A stretch of DNA of 64,000 bases from Faeciplasma sp964650705 (GTDB taxonomy: Bacteria; Bacillota; Clostridia; Oscillospirales; Ruminococcaceae), in NCBI GenBank assembly GCA_964650705.1, contig CAZYUJ010000001.1:124001-188000 (forward strand), given 5' to 3'. This document shows positions 7,101-16,324 of the stretch, piece after piece. Position numbers and translations under genes: made by a program. Each line of letters starts with the position of its first letter. The stretch's first letter is position 1. The notes under the pieces were generated by a model. That model did not search any database, was not told where the DNA came from, and was given only the letters and a program-made list of their open reading frames with translations.

Positions 7101-9719
7101 ATGAAAAAAGAACTCGGAAAACTCTATGAGCCAAATGAAGTTGAAGACAGAATATATAAATATTGGCTCGACAACGACTGCTTCAAGGCTGAAGCGGATC
7201 CCGAAAAGGAACCCTATACCATCGTGATCCCCCCTCCGAACATCACCGGCCAGCTCCATATGGGCCACGCTCTTGACAACACCCTCCAGGATATTTTGAT
7301 CCGCTACAAGAGAATGTCGGGCTATGCGACCCTTTGGCTCCCCGGAACCGACCACGCTTCGATCGCTACCGAAGCTAAGATCGTTGAAGCTATGCGTAAA
7401 GAGGGCATCACAAAGGACGACCTCGGACGTGACGGCTTCCTTGAACGTGCTTGGGCATGGAAGGAACAGTACGGCGGAAGGATCATCTCACAGCTTAAAA
7501 AGCTCGGCTCCTCCTGCGACTGGTCCCGCGAAAGATTCACTCTCGACGAAGGCTGCTCAAAGGCTGTTAAGGAAGTATTCATCAAGTATTATGAAAAAGG
7601 ACTTATCTACAGAGGCGAGAGGATCATCAACTGGTGTCCTCATTGCTTGACCTCGATCTCTAATGCTGAGGTTGAATATGAGGATCAGGATGGCTGCTTC
7701 TGGCACTTGAGATATCCTCTTACCGACGGAAGCGGCTGGCTTGAGCTTGCAACCACCCGCCCCGAGACCCTTTTGGGCGATACTGCTGTTGCTGTTAACC
7801 CTAAGGATGAAAGATATAAGGCTTACGTCGGAAAGACCGTTACACTTCCTCTCGTAGGACGTGAGATCCCTGTTGTTGCAGATCCTTACGTTGATATGGA
7901 ATTCGGTACGGGCGTCGTAAAGATCACTCCTGCACACGACCCTAACGACTTTGAGGTCGGCGCACGCCACGGTCTTCCTATCATCAACGTCATGACAGAC
8001 GACGCAAAGATCATCGACGATTATCCCAAGTACGCAGGAATGGACAGATTCGAAGCGAGAAAGGCAATAGTCAACGATCTTGACGAAGGCGGCTTCTTGG
8101 TCGAGGTTGAAGATCACAAGCACAACGTCGGTACCTGCTACCGTTGCGGCACAACCATCGAACCGAGAGTTTCTTTGCAGTGGTTCGTAAAGATGGCTGA
8201 TCTTGCAAAGCCTGCTATCGAGGCTGTAAGATCGGGCGACATCAAGTTCGTTCCCGAAAGATTTGATAAAAACTATTTCAACTGGATGGAAGACATCCGT
8301 GACTGGTGTATCTCCCGTCAGCTTTGGTGGGGACACAGAATCCCTGCCTTCTATTGCGACGATTGCGGCGAAATGACCGTCACCAAGGACGATCATGCAG
8401 TTTGCCCGAAGTGCGGCAAGCCCATGCGTCAGGATCCCGATACCTTGGATACATGGTTCAGCTCGGCTCTTTGGCCCTTCTCGACACTCGGCTGGCCCGA
8501 AAACACCGACGATCTTAAATATTTCTATCCCACATCCACCCTCGTAACAGGTTATGACATCATCACCTTCTGGGTATCCAGAATGATCGTTGCAGGTATG
8601 GAGCATATGGGCGAAAAGCCGTTCGACACCGTCCTTATTCACGGCCTCGTTCGTGACGCAAAGGGAAGAAAGATGTCCAAGTCCTTGGGCAACGGTATCG
8701 ATCCTTTGGAGATCATTGACGAATACGGCGCTGACGCACTTAGGTTCATGCTCGCATCGGGTAACTCCCCCGGAAACGACATGAGATTTTCTGACGACAA
8801 GGTTAAGTCCAGCCGTAACTTCGCTAACAAGCTTTGGAACGCAACTCGTTTCATCATGATGAATTTGCCTGAAGATTTCGAGGCTCAAGACACTCTTCCC
8901 GAAACCTTGACACTTGAAGACAAGTGGCTCGTTTCAAAGATCAACACTCTTGCAAAGGAAGTTTGCGATAACCTCGATAAGTTCGAGCTCGGCGTTGCCG
9001 TTTCCAAGCTCTATGACTTTATTTGGGACGTTTACTGTGACTGGTATATCGAGCTTACAAAGCCGAGAATTTTGGCAGGCGGCGAAACTTGTCAGAACGC
9101 TCAGACAGTTTTGGTTTGGGCAATGCAAAGGATCCTCAAGCTCTTGCATCCCTTCATGCCCTTCATCACCGAAGAGATCTGGCAGGCTCTTGTCAACAAC
9201 GGCAAGCCTATCATGCTCGAAAAGTTCCCGACCTATGACGAAAGCTTGGTATATGCTGCTGAAGAATCCGATTTTGAAAAGATCATCACAGCTATCAAGG
9301 CTATCCGTAACCGCCGTGCCGAGATGAATGTTCCTCCCTCCAAGAAGGCTGAGCTTTACATCGAGACTGCACAGGCTGATGTTTTTGAAAAGGGAATCAT
9401 GTTCTTTGAAAGACTTGCATCCGCATCAGGCGTCAAGATAACGGATAAGGTTGAAATGCCCGACGCTGTAACCGTTGTTACAGATTGCGCACGCTTGTTC
9501 ATCCCGCTTTCCGAAATTATCGACAAGGATAAGGAGCTTGCTCGTCTTAACAAGGAAAAGGCAGCAGTCCTTAAGGATATCGAGATCATCTCCAAAAAGC
9601 TTACAAACGAAGGCTTCTTGGCGAAGGCTCCAGCACAGCTCATCGAGTCTGAAAAGGCTAAGCTTGAGCGTGCAAACGAAAAGCTCTCAAAGATCGAACA
9701 GTCTTTGGCAGCACTTTAA
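7101..9719 (+). CDS. valS: Valyl-tRNA synthetase
   Basis: Class I aminoacyl-tRNA synthetase that charges tRNA-Val. The protein has 872 residues, a typical length. The ATP-binding HIGH signature appears as HMGH at residues 53-56 and the KMSKS loop at 524-528. Between them lies the CP1 editing domain that clears mischarged threonine. Zinc-ribbon-like cysteine pairs (CYRCG, CDDCG with CPKCG) are present. The C-terminus ends in the ValS coiled-coil arm rich in Lys and Glu. The ATG at 7101 follows AAAGGAAG. Expression should rise when tRNA-Val is uncharged, through the upstream T-box. Confidence 0.98.
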   Translation: MKKELGKLYEPNEVEDRIYKYWLDNDCFKAEADPEKEPYTIVIPPPNITGQLHMGHALDNTLQDILIRYKRMSGYATLWLPGTDHASIATEAKIVEAMRKEGITKDDLGRDGFLERAWAWKEQYGGRIISQLKKLGSSCDWSRERFTLDEGCSKAVKEVFIKYYEKGLIYRGERIINWCPHCLTSISNAEVEYEDQDGCFWHLRYPLTDGSGWLELATTRPETLLGDTAVAVNPKDERYKAYVGKTVTLPLVGREIPVVADPYVDMEFGTGVVKITPAHDPNDFEVGARHGLPIINVMTDDAKIIDDYPKYAGMDRFEARKAIVNDLDEGGFLVEVEDHKHNVGTCYRCGTTIEPRVSLQWFVKMADLAKPAIEAVRSGDIKFVPERFDKNYFNWMEDIRDWCISRQLWWGHRIPAFYCDDCGEMTVTKDDHAVCPKCGKPMRQDPDTLDTWFSSALWPFSTLGWPENTDDLKYFYPTSTLVTGYDIITFWVSRMIVAGMEHMGEKPFDTVLIHGLVRDAKGRKMSKSLGNGIDPLEIIDEYGADALRFMLASGNSPGNDMRFSDDKVKSSRNFANKLWNATRFIMMNLPEDFEAQDTLPETLTLEDKWLVSKINTLAKEVCDNLDKFELGVAVSKLYDFIWDVYCDWYIELTKPRILAGGETCQNAQTVLVWAMQRILKLLHPFMPFITEEIWQALVNNGKPIMLEKFPTYDESLVYAAEESDFEKIITAIKAIRNRRAEMNVPPSKKAELYIETAQADVFEKGIMFFERLASASGVKITDKVEMPDAVTVVTDCARLFIPLSEIIDKDKELARLNKEKAAVLKDIEIISKKLTNEGFLAKAPAQLIESEKAKLERANEKLSKIEQSLAAL

Positions 9720-9762
9720 TTGATTCAGCACACCCGTTTTATGCTATTCGAAAGGAGATAAA

Positions 9763-11049
9763 ATGAAAAGAGAAGCAGTTAAGCATCCGCTGATCTTCAG
9801 CATAATTATCGTAATAGTGTTCTTTTTGTCGATGATGCTCGTGTCCGTCGGACTTACGATGTTCGGGCCGAAGTTTTTGATAAACAACGGCGATTATCTC
9901 TATCAGGCTTCCGTTGAGTGCTTCGTTGCGCTCGCCGGGATCGGCTTGGTGTTCCTGTTTGGACTCGGCTATATCTGGGGCGAGAAGGGCAAAGGCTTTT
10001 TCAGCGGAGTTTTCACAGCCGGATATTTCATTTTTGCGGCTCTTGTTACTCTTATTTCGAGCGCAATGCTGTTTTTGGAGGATTATTTATCAGGCGTTGA
10101 ATATATCTACGCCCCTGCATGGAAGATAGTAATATTCGTCGTCTGTATGCTCCTCGTCGGATTTACCGAAGAAGTTTTCTTCAGAGGAATTATTGCGAAC
10201 CTCTTCTATGAAAAACACGCTCACGACCCTGCGGGTGTTTGGACAGCAACGGTCTGGTCCGGTCTCGTTTTCGGAATGCTTCACTTTATGAACATTCTTG
10301 GCGCAGATCCCGTCGGCGTTATCGTTCAGGTGATATCTGCCACTGCGATGGGCATGGCTTTCACAGCTATATACTATCGCTGCAGAAATATCTGGGCGCT
10401 TGCTTTCATCCATGCGTTCAACAATATATGCGTCGGACTTGTTTCCAGCTTCTTTGAGGGCGCTTCGCTTTCCGAAGAAATAAGCTCCTATTCTCCCATC
10501 GACTGTATCGGTGCGATCCCGCTGATCATTGTAACGATAGTTTTGCTTCGTCCTTCGAAGCTCCGCGAGATGCTCCCCGCTGAGGATCCTTCTGCTATCG
10601 TACCCGAGCAAAAGATCGCACAGTATCAAAAATCAAAGCGCAGCAAGGCTATCGCAATAACCGTGGCGCTCGTGATCTGTCTGTCGCTGTTCGGGATCAG
10701 CGTGGCTCTTTACACAGACGCAAAGGTGCTCGATTATTACACTTATGACGTATGGTCGGGAGAGGATCACTTCGAAGAAAGATTTGAAGTAACGCCCGAT
10801 GAGACAGGTGACTATACCTTAACGGTTTTGAGCTATCCCGGAGACAGCAACGCATATATGACGCTCGTTATAACCTCATCGGATGGCGAAACGGTTTATA
10901 GCTCCACATACGGCGGAAGGTACAGCGAAGCGAAAGTTGTGTCGCTCGAATCGGGTGAGGTATATACCGTATTGATCAAATATGATTACTCGGGCGTGAC
11001 CGACGGCACCGAAACAGATTATCTGACACAGATAACCATCGAAAAGTAA
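9763..11049 (+). CDS. CPBP-family intramembrane metalloprotease with C-terminal beta domain
   Basis: A 428-residue multi-span membrane protein of the CPBP/ABI (CAAX-protease-like) family. The metal-binding motifs are visible: EEVFFR (residues 136-141, pattern EExxxR), FGMLHF (pattern FxxxH) and FIHAFNN. After the last membrane helix there is a beta-rich domain of about 110 residues (DEDHF to the end, with repeated TLTV/YTVLIKY strands). It resembles the extracytoplasmic domains attached to some proteases. The added domain is unusual for this family, and its role is unknown. The gene follows valS by 43 bases and may be read through from it. Substrates are unknown. Confidence 0.88.
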   Translation: MKREAVKHPLIFSIIIVIVFFLSMMLVSVGLTMFGPKFLINNGDYLYQASVECFVALAGIGLVFLFGLGYIWGEKGKGFFSGVFTAGYFIFAALVTLISSAMLFLEDYLSGVEYIYAPAWKIVIFVVCMLLVGFTEEVFFRGIIANLFYEKHAHDPAGVWTATVWSGLVFGMLHFMNILGADPVGVIVQVISATAMGMAFTAIYYRCRNIWALAFIHAFNNICVGLVSSFFEGASLSEEISSYSPIDCIGAIPLIIVTIVLLRPSKLREMLPAEDPSAIVPEQKIAQYQKSKRSKAIAITVALVICLSLFGISVALYTDAKVLDYYTYDVWSGEDHFEERFEVTPDETGDYTLTVLSYPGDSNAYMTLVITSSDGETVYSSTYGGRYSEAKVVSLESGEVYTVLIKYDYSGVTDGTETDYLTQITIEK

Positions 11050-11053
11050 AATT

Positions 11054-11083
11054 AAAAGACCTACTTTTGGGTAGGTCTTTTTT
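11054..11083. terminator. Bidirectional terminator between CPBP gene and spoIIA operon
   Basis: The stem AAAAGACCTAC with GTAGGTCTTTT has A-runs and T-runs on both sides and lies between convergent genes. Confidence 0.9.
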
Positions 11084-11089
11084 GTTTAT

Positions 11090-11767
11090 CTACATCTTTT
11101 CTCTTAGATATGAAAGCAGCTTTTTCTCCCGCCTTGATACCTGAACCTGACTCATTCCGAGCCTCTTCGCTGTCGCTTCCTGCGTCAAGTCCATAAAGAA
11201 CCTCAGATAGATGAGCCCTCGGTCTCGTTCATCAAGAGTGTCCAAAGCTTGCTTGAGTGCAAGCGAGTTTATGATGCCGTCATCGGGCGGGGGAACGGGA
11301 ATGTCTATCTGTGCGCCGTTTTCGTCATCATTTTGTGAGGTCAGGCTGATTGGCGGCTGAGCGACACAAATGGCTTCCGTAACCTCACATACATCCAGCC
11401 CCGAAAGCTCGCACAGCTCATCGACTGTTGGCTCGCGGCCGTTTTCGTGCTCGAATTTTTCAGATAGGCGAGCTATCAAAAGCGAGCGCTCCTTCAAAGA
11501 CCTTGAGACCTTGATCATTCCGCCGTCTCTGAAAAGCCGCTTGATCTCGCCCAGTATCACGGGAACGGCATAGGTCGAAAATCTCACTCCTCGATCCTTG
11601 TCAAATGCACGTGCCGCCTTGATAAGTCCGATACACCCTGCGCTGTAAAGCTCCTCATATTCGATGCCCTTGCCTCTGAACCTGCCGGCACACAGCCTGA
11701 CCAGCCCTAAATTCTCCTCAACTGTCACTTCCTCGGCGTCTGCAAATGCTTTGTTCGTTGCAAACAT
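11090..11767 (-). CDS. sigF: Forespore sigma factor F
   Basis: Sigma-F (SpoIIAC), the first compartment-specific sigma factor of sporulation, active in the forespore. It has 225 residues with sigma region 2 (EELYSAGCIGLIKAARAFD), region 3 (residues about 100-150) and region 4 (TQEATAKRLGMSQVQVSRREKKL). It is the last gene of the spoIIAA-spoIIAB-sigF operon, 16 bases after spoIIAB, with a good ribosome site (GGAGAACTGAGTT). SpoIIAB holds it inactive until SpoIIAA releases it. Its presence is strong evidence that the host lineage forms endospores. Confidence 0.96.
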   Translation of the reverse strand: MFATNKAFADAEEVTVEENLGLVRLCAGRFRGKGIEYEELYSAGCIGLIKAARAFDKDRGVRFSTYAVPVILGEIKRLFRDGGMIKVSRSLKERSLLIARLSEKFEHENGREPTVDELCELSGLDVCEVTEAICVAQPPISLTSQNDDENGAQIDIPVPPPDDGIINSLALKQALDTLDERDRGLIYLRFFMDLTQEATAKRLGMSQVQVSRREKKLLSYLREKM

Positions 11768-11783
11768 AACTCAGTTCTCCAAA

Positions 11784-12224
11784 TTACAGCTTAGTCTTAA
11801 GCTTCTTTTGCAATATTACGGTGGTGCCGCGCTCAGGCTTGCTTGTCACCTTAACATCGTCGCAGAAGCTCTCCATAACAGAAAATCCAAGGCCGGACCG
11901 CTCCTCTTCGGGGCGGGTAGTATATAACGGCTCCATCGCTTTTTCAATGTTTTCAATGCCGCAGCCCTTGTCTTTGATCTTTATGTATACAAGCCCGCTG
12001 TCATATATTCTTGCTGTCATCTCAACAAGCCCCGGCTTGTCACGATAGGCATGTACGATGGCGTTTGTGACAGCCTCGCTCACAGCCGTTTTGATGTCGG
12101 TGAGCTCATCAAGCCTCGGGTCACATAAAGACACGAAGCCGCTGATCGCAACTCTTGCCAATCTTTCGTTTTCGGATAAGCTCGGAAAAACCATCTTCAT
12201 TTCGTTTTTCGGTATTCTTGCCAT
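11784..12224 (-). CDS. spoIIAB: Anti-sigma-F factor and serine kinase
   Basis: SpoIIAB binds and silences sigma-F and phosphorylates SpoIIAA. The protein has 146 residues of the GHKL ATPase fold. The N-box is EAVTNAIVHAY, the G1 box is DKGCGI and the G2 box is ERSGLGF. An earlier in-frame start at 12245 overlaps spoIIAA. The ATG at 12224 has the better Shine-Dalgarno (AAGGAAG) and begins MARIPKNEM, close to the family start, so it was chosen. It starts four bases after the spoIIAA stop. Confidence 0.95.
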   Translation of the reverse strand: MARIPKNEMKMVFPSLSENERLARVAISGFVSLCDPRLDELTDIKTAVSEAVTNAIVHAYRDKPGLVEMTARIYDSGLVYIKIKDKGCGIENIEKAMEPLYTTRPEEERSGLGFSVMESFCDDVKVTSKPERGTTVILQKKLKTKL

Positions 12225-12228
12225 AGTT

Positions 12229-12549
12229 TCACTTCCTTTTTTCAAATCTTGTGCCCAAAAGCTTGTCCATTCCTGCGAGTGCCATCACTCGTTCAATATA
12301 TTCGGGCATATTCACAAGCTCGACCCTGCCGCCTATTTCACGCATATTTTTATACCTTCCCATAACCAGCCCTACGCCCGAGCTGTCCATAAACGTCACG
12401 TCCTTGAAATCCAGCTTCAAGACCGTGGGGGAGTTGTCTGAGATCGCTGTGTCGATGTCCATTCTGAGCCAGCGTGACGAGTGATGGTCGATTTCGCCGG
12501 TGATCTTTGCAATGACTGTGTCCTTCTCACAGGTTACATATACTGCCAT
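12229..12549 (-). CDS. spoIIAA: Anti-anti-sigma factor SpoIIAA
   Basis: STAS-domain protein of 106 residues that frees sigma-F by binding SpoIIAB when unphosphorylated. The phosphorylation site motif DSSGVGLVMGRY is present (serines 56/57). It is the first gene of the operon, with a strong Shine-Dalgarno (AAGGAGGACAGGC). A possible promoter on the minus strand (TCGACA about 12615 and TATGAT about 12595) could also be a sigma-H-type site; this was not resolved. Confidence 0.95.
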   Translation of the reverse strand: MAVYVTCEKDTVIAKITGEIDHHSSRWLRMDIDTAISDNSPTVLKLDFKDVTFMDSSGVGLVMGRYKNMREIGGRVELVNMPEYIERVMALAGMDKLLGTRFEKRK

Positions 12550-12630
12550 GCCTGTCCTCCTTGATTTTATAAATATTTCGCTCAGATATTATCATACCTT
12601 TTTTGAAAAAACTGTCGAAGCCAATACCCT

Positions 12631-12710
12631 GCCCGCGGGCCGCCGATTGCCGTTCCTCGCTCGCCGCCTCCGGCGGCGGCTCGGCTTCGCCTATCGCCCG
12701 CCCCGCCGCA
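12631..12710. repeat. GC-rich intergenic hairpin patch C (type 1 core)
   Basis: It lies between the divergent spoIIA and hrcA promoters. It contains the type 1 words: CCGATTGCCGTTCCTCGCT, then a hairpin of CGCCGCC, loop TCC and GGCGGCG (12662-12678), then GCTCGGCTTCGCCTATCG. Patches H and K carry nearly the same sequence. No gene is supported inside. Confidence 0.75.
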
Positions 12711-12755
12711 ATTTGTGATAAACAGCTAACGAAAATGAAAACTTTGTGAAAACTA

Positions 12756-12783
12756 TTGACTTTTGAAAAAATCGGGGTATAAT
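12756..12783 (+). promoter_or_regulatory. Sigma-A promoter of the hrcA-dnaK operon
   Basis: TTGACT, a 16-base spacer and a perfect TATAAT, with the CIRCE operator starting five bases downstream. Confidence 0.92.
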
Positions 12784-12787
12784 AAAA

Positions 12788-12814
12788 TTAGCACTCGGGG
12801 ATAAAGAGTGCTAA
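12788..12814 (+). promoter_or_regulatory. CIRCE operator (HrcA binding site)
   Basis: A perfect inverted repeat TTAGCACTC, 9 bases, GAGTGCTAA. It is the classical HrcA heat-shock operator and lies between the -10 and the hrcA start. Confidence 0.98.
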
Positions 12815-12862
12815 CACTCTAAGCTCGAAACTGCTAAAACGTAATAACGGGGAGGTTTAAGC

Positions 12863-13876
12863 GTGGATCAGAGAAAGCTAAAGATACTGGAAGCCGTGGT
12901 TGATGAATATATCTTAACCGGTGAGCCTGTCGGCTCAAAGGCGATAATGAAGCACATAAATGCTTCAAGCGCCACAATCCGCAACGAAATGGCTGAGCTT
13001 GAAAAGCAGGGCTACCTGGAACAGCCGCACACCTCTGCCGGAAGGATCCCGACATATAACGGCTACCGTCTATATGTTGACAGACTCATGCAAACGAATC
13101 CGCTTTCCGAAGACGAGCTCATAATGCTCGAGGATATGCTCCCCAAAAACGAATACAGCGAAGAAGCGCTTGTGAAATCGGCGTCAAATGCTCTTGCCGA
13201 GCTTACACGCTGTGCAACCTTCGTATCGGGCGAAAATCCCAAGTTTTCAATCATCTCAAAGGTCGAGGTCATTCCCACCGGAAAAAGAATGTACATTCTT
13301 CTGATGGTAACCTCCTCGGGAAAGATCAAAAACCGCACCTGCAGATTGGAGCTTGACCTTACGAACGAGCAGCTTGAGCAGTTCTCGAATTTCGTCAAAG
13401 AAAATCTTGAAGGCGTCCCCGTTGACGTCCTGAGCGACGAAATGCTGTCAAAGCTTGAAACCGCTATGGGCACTTACCTCTTGACACTTTCCCCCCTCGT
13501 TCAAGGACTTTTTGATATGTCGAGAGAGTTCACTCAGCGAGACGTTTCCGTCTCGGGCGAACGCAATCTTTTGAAGTGCCGGGATTTCGACCAGAACGAG
13601 ATAATCACATTTTTGGACAATCAAAATGAGCTTCGGAAGCTTATTGATGACAGCTTCTCGGGGATCCACGTTATGTTCTCCGAAGAGGAAGAGGATTTCG
13701 TCATCGGAAATTCAAGCCTTATAAGCTCGAACTTCCTCAAAAACGGCAAGGTTGCCGGTCACCTGGGCCTTATCGGCCCGATGCGCCTCGATTACCGCAA
13801 GGTGATCCCATACGTCGAATATTTCACAAATAAGATTTCCGAAATGCTATCAAATGATGAAGAAGAACAGATTTAA
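12863..13876 (+). CDS. hrcA: Heat-inducible transcription repressor HrcA
   Basis: Repressor of 337 residues that binds CIRCE and whose activity depends on GroEL in well-studied relatives. The N-terminal winged helix-turn-helix (about residues 1-75) contains SSATIRNEMAELEKQGYLEQPHTSAGR, shown here only to identify the family. The rest is the HrcA GAF-like and dimerisation region. It starts with GTG at 12863 after GGGGAGGTTTAAGC. It is the first gene of an operon whose own CIRCE it should bind, giving feedback control of hrcA, grpE and dnaK. Confidence 0.96.
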   Translation: MDQRKLKILEAVVDEYILTGEPVGSKAIMKHINASSATIRNEMAELEKQGYLEQPHTSAGRIPTYNGYRLYVDRLMQTNPLSEDELIMLEDMLPKNEYSEEALVKSASNALAELTRCATFVSGENPKFSIISKVEVIPTGKRMYILLMVTSSGKIKNRTCRLELDLTNEQLEQFSNFVKENLEGVPVDVLSDEMLSKLETAMGTYLLTLSPLVQGLFDMSREFTQRDVSVSGERNLLKCRDFDQNEIITFLDNQNELRKLIDDSFSGIHVMFSEEEEDFVIGNSSLISSNFLKNGKVAGHLGLIGPMRLDYRKVIPYVEYFTNKISEMLSNDEEEQI

Positions 13877-13889
13877 GAAGGTAGATCAG

Positions 13890-14423
13890 ATGAACGAAGA
13901 AAAGGTAACACCCACCGCCGAGGAAACCTCTTCAGCGGAAGAAAGAACCGAAAAAGAGCTCACACAAGAAGAGCTCCTTATAAAAGAAAACGAAGAAATG
14001 AAAGCTGACCTCATGGCGCAAAACGACAAGTATCTTCGCCTTATGGCGGAATATGATAACTTCCGCAAGCGCTCACAAAAGGAACGCTTGGAGATATATC
14101 CCGAAGCTACAGCGAAGGCAGTTGAAAAATTCCTGCCTCTTGCCGATAACTTCGAGCGTGCAATGGCTGTTGAGACCGCTGATGAAAAATATAAAGCCGG
14201 CATAATGATGATCTATAATCAGCTCGGCGAGATATTCAAATCCTTGGGAGTTGAGGTCATTGACCGTGTCGGAGAGGAATTCGATCCCAACCTTGAAAAC
14301 GCTGTTATGCAGGTTGAGGACGAAACTCTCGGTGAAAATACCGTCGCCGCTGTTCTCCAAAAGGGCTATAAGCTCGGCGATAAGGTCATCCGTCCCGCAA
14401 TGGTTTCCGTTGCAAACTGTTAA
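13890..14423 (+). CDS. grpE: Nucleotide exchange factor GrpE
   Basis: DnaK co-chaperone that releases ADP. The protein has 177 residues: an acidic low-complexity N-terminus, a long coiled coil (about residues 35-90) containing YDNFRKRSQKE, and the C-terminal beta wing with PNLENAVMQVE. The frame opens at 13854, inside hrcA, but the ATG at 13890 (MNEEKVTP) follows AAGAAGG and starts 13 bases after the hrcA stop, so it was chosen. Confidence 0.95.
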   Translation: MNEEKVTPTAEETSSAEERTEKELTQEELLIKENEEMKADLMAQNDKYLRLMAEYDNFRKRSQKERLEIYPEATAKAVEKFLPLADNFERAMAVETADEKYKAGIMMIYNQLGEIFKSLGVEVIDRVGEEFDPNLENAVMQVEDETLGENTVAAVLQKGYKLGDKVIRPAMVSVANC

Positions 14424-14482
14424 TAAACAGCACTCTGTTTATATATAAATAAAGTAATTCAATTTTTAAAGGAGAAATAAAT

Positions 14483-16312
14483 ATGTCTAAGATTATAGGT
14501 ATCGACCTTGGTACAACCAATTCCTGCGTTGCTGTTATGGAAGGCGGCGAAGCAGTAGTTATCACCAACAGCGAGGGCGCAAGAACCACACCTTCCGTTG
14601 TCGGCATTTCCAAAAACGGCGAAAGACTTGTCGGTCAGATCGCAAAGAGACAGGCAGTTGTTAACTATAACAACACCGTAAGCTCCATCAAGCGCCACAT
14701 GGGCTCTGATCATAAGGCTGAAATGGGCGGCAAGAGCTACACTCCTCAGGAGATCTCCGCAATGATCTTGCAAAAGCTTAAGGCTGACGCAGAAGCATAT
14801 CTCGGTGAAAGAGTAACCGAAGCTGTAATCACCGTTCCTGCATACTTCACCGACTCTCAGCGTCAGGCAACCAAGGACGCAGGTCAGATCGCAGGACTTA
14901 ACGTAAGAAGAATCATCAACGAACCTACTGCTGCTGCACTTTCCTATGGCATTGATAAGGAAGAAGAACAGAAGGTCATGGTTTATGACCTCGGCGGCGG
15001 TACCTTCGACGTTTCCATCATCGAAATGGGTGACGGCGTTACCGAAGTTTTGGCAACCGCAGGTAATAACCGCCTCGGCGGCGACGACTTCGACCAGAGA
15101 ATCATCGACCTTTTGGTTAATGAATTCAAGAAGTCTGACGGCGTTGACCTTTCCAAGGATAAGATGGCAATGCAAAGACTTAAGGAATCCGCAGAAAAGG
15201 CAAAGATCGAGCTTTCCAGCGTTCCTTCCACAAATGTAAACATCCCCTTCATCACCGCTGTTGACGGTGTTCCCATGCACCTTGATTACACCTTGACTCA
15301 GGCTAAGTTCAACGAGATCACCGCTGATTTGGTTGAAGCTACAATGGGTCCCGTTCGTCAGGCACTTTCCGACTCCGGTCTTTCCGTAAGCGAGATCCAC
15401 AAGGTATTGATGGTCGGCGGTTCCTCGAGAATCCCTGCTGTTGTTGAAGCAGTTAAGAAGTTCATCGGCAAGGAACCCTTCAAGGGCATCAACCCCGACG
15501 AATGTGTAGCACTCGGCGCCGCAATTCAGGGCGGTATTTTGGGCGGCGACGTTAAGGACGGACTCTTGCTCCTCGACGTAACACCTTTGTCCCTCGGCCT
15601 TGAGACTATGGGCGGTGTTTGCACAAAGATCATCGAAAGAAATACAACCATCCCCACAAAGAAGGCACAGATCTTCTCGACTGCCGCTGACAATCAGACC
15701 GCAGTTGACATCAACATCCTTCAGGGTGAAAGAGAATTCGCAAAGGATAACAAACAGCTCGGTATGTTCCGTCTTGACGGCATCGCTCCTGCTCCCAGAG
15801 GTATCCCTCAGATCGAAGTAACCTTCGATATCGACGCTAACGGCATCGTTCACGTTTCCGCTAAGGATCTCGGCACCGGCAAGCAGCAGGATATCACCAT
15901 CACTTCTTCCACAAATATGTCCAAGGATGACATCGACAAGGCTGTCAAGGAAGCTGAGCAGTTCGCAGCAGAAGACAAGAAGAGAAGAGAAGACGTTGAC
16001 GCAAGAAATCACGCTGATCAGATGCTCTTTAGCTGCAAGAAGTCTATCGAAGAGTTCGGCGACAAGGTCGATGCTGCTGACAAGACCGAGGCTGATGCTA
16101 AGATCTCTGCTTTGGAAGAAGCTTTGAAGGGAACCGATATAGAAGCTATCAAGGCTGCTGACAAGGATCTCGAAGCTGTTATGCAGAAGATCGCAACAAA
16201 GGTATATCAGGCTGCAGCCGCAGCACAGCAGGCACAGGCTCAGCAGGATAACGGCGACAGCGCTCCCAAGGATGACGACGTTATCGACGCTGATTTCACC
16301 GACGCTAACTAA
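14483..16312 (+). CDS. dnaK: Chaperone DnaK (Hsp70)
   Basis: ATP-driven Hsp70 chaperone of 609 residues. The nucleotide-binding domain covers about residues 1-360 (GIDLGTTNSCVAVMEGG, VYDLGGGTFDVSI, VGGSSRIPAV). The linker VLLLDVTPLSL-type segment (LLLLDVTPLSLGLETMGG) comes next, then the substrate-binding sandwich and helical lid. The tail is rich in Ala and Gln and ends in acidic DDDVIDADF. Like other Gram-positive DnaK proteins it lacks the N-terminal insert of the proteobacterial form. A strong Shine-Dalgarno AAAGGAG precedes the ATG. Confidence 0.98.
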   Translation: MSKIIGIDLGTTNSCVAVMEGGEAVVITNSEGARTTPSVVGISKNGERLVGQIAKRQAVVNYNNTVSSIKRHMGSDHKAEMGGKSYTPQEISAMILQKLKADAEAYLGERVTEAVITVPAYFTDSQRQATKDAGQIAGLNVRRIINEPTAAALSYGIDKEEEQKVMVYDLGGGTFDVSIIEMGDGVTEVLATAGNNRLGGDDFDQRIIDLLVNEFKKSDGVDLSKDKMAMQRLKESAEKAKIELSSVPSTNVNIPFITAVDGVPMHLDYTLTQAKFNEITADLVEATMGPVRQALSDSGLSVSEIHKVLMVGGSSRIPAVVEAVKKFIGKEPFKGINPDECVALGAAIQGGILGGDVKDGLLLLDVTPLSLGLETMGGVCTKIIERNTTIPTKKAQIFSTAADNQTAVDINILQGEREFAKDNKQLGMFRLDGIAPAPRGIPQIEVTFDIDANGIVHVSAKDLGTGKQQDITITSSTNMSKDDIDKAVKEAEQFAAEDKKRREDVDARNHADQMLFSCKKSIEEFGDKVDAADKTEADAKISALEEALKGTDIEAIKAADKDLEAVMQKIATKVYQAAAAAQQAQAQQDNGDSAPKDDDVIDADFTDAN

Positions 16313-16324
16313 TTGAAACGAACT

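Noticed and set aside
7557..8888. A 443-residue open frame antisense to valS
   Set aside because: A codon-bias shadow of valS with no promoter, ribosome site or family match.
12620..12710. CRISPR array or insertion sequence in the GC-rich patches
   Set aside because: There are no regular repeats with spacers and no transposase; copies are single or double and vary in the centre.
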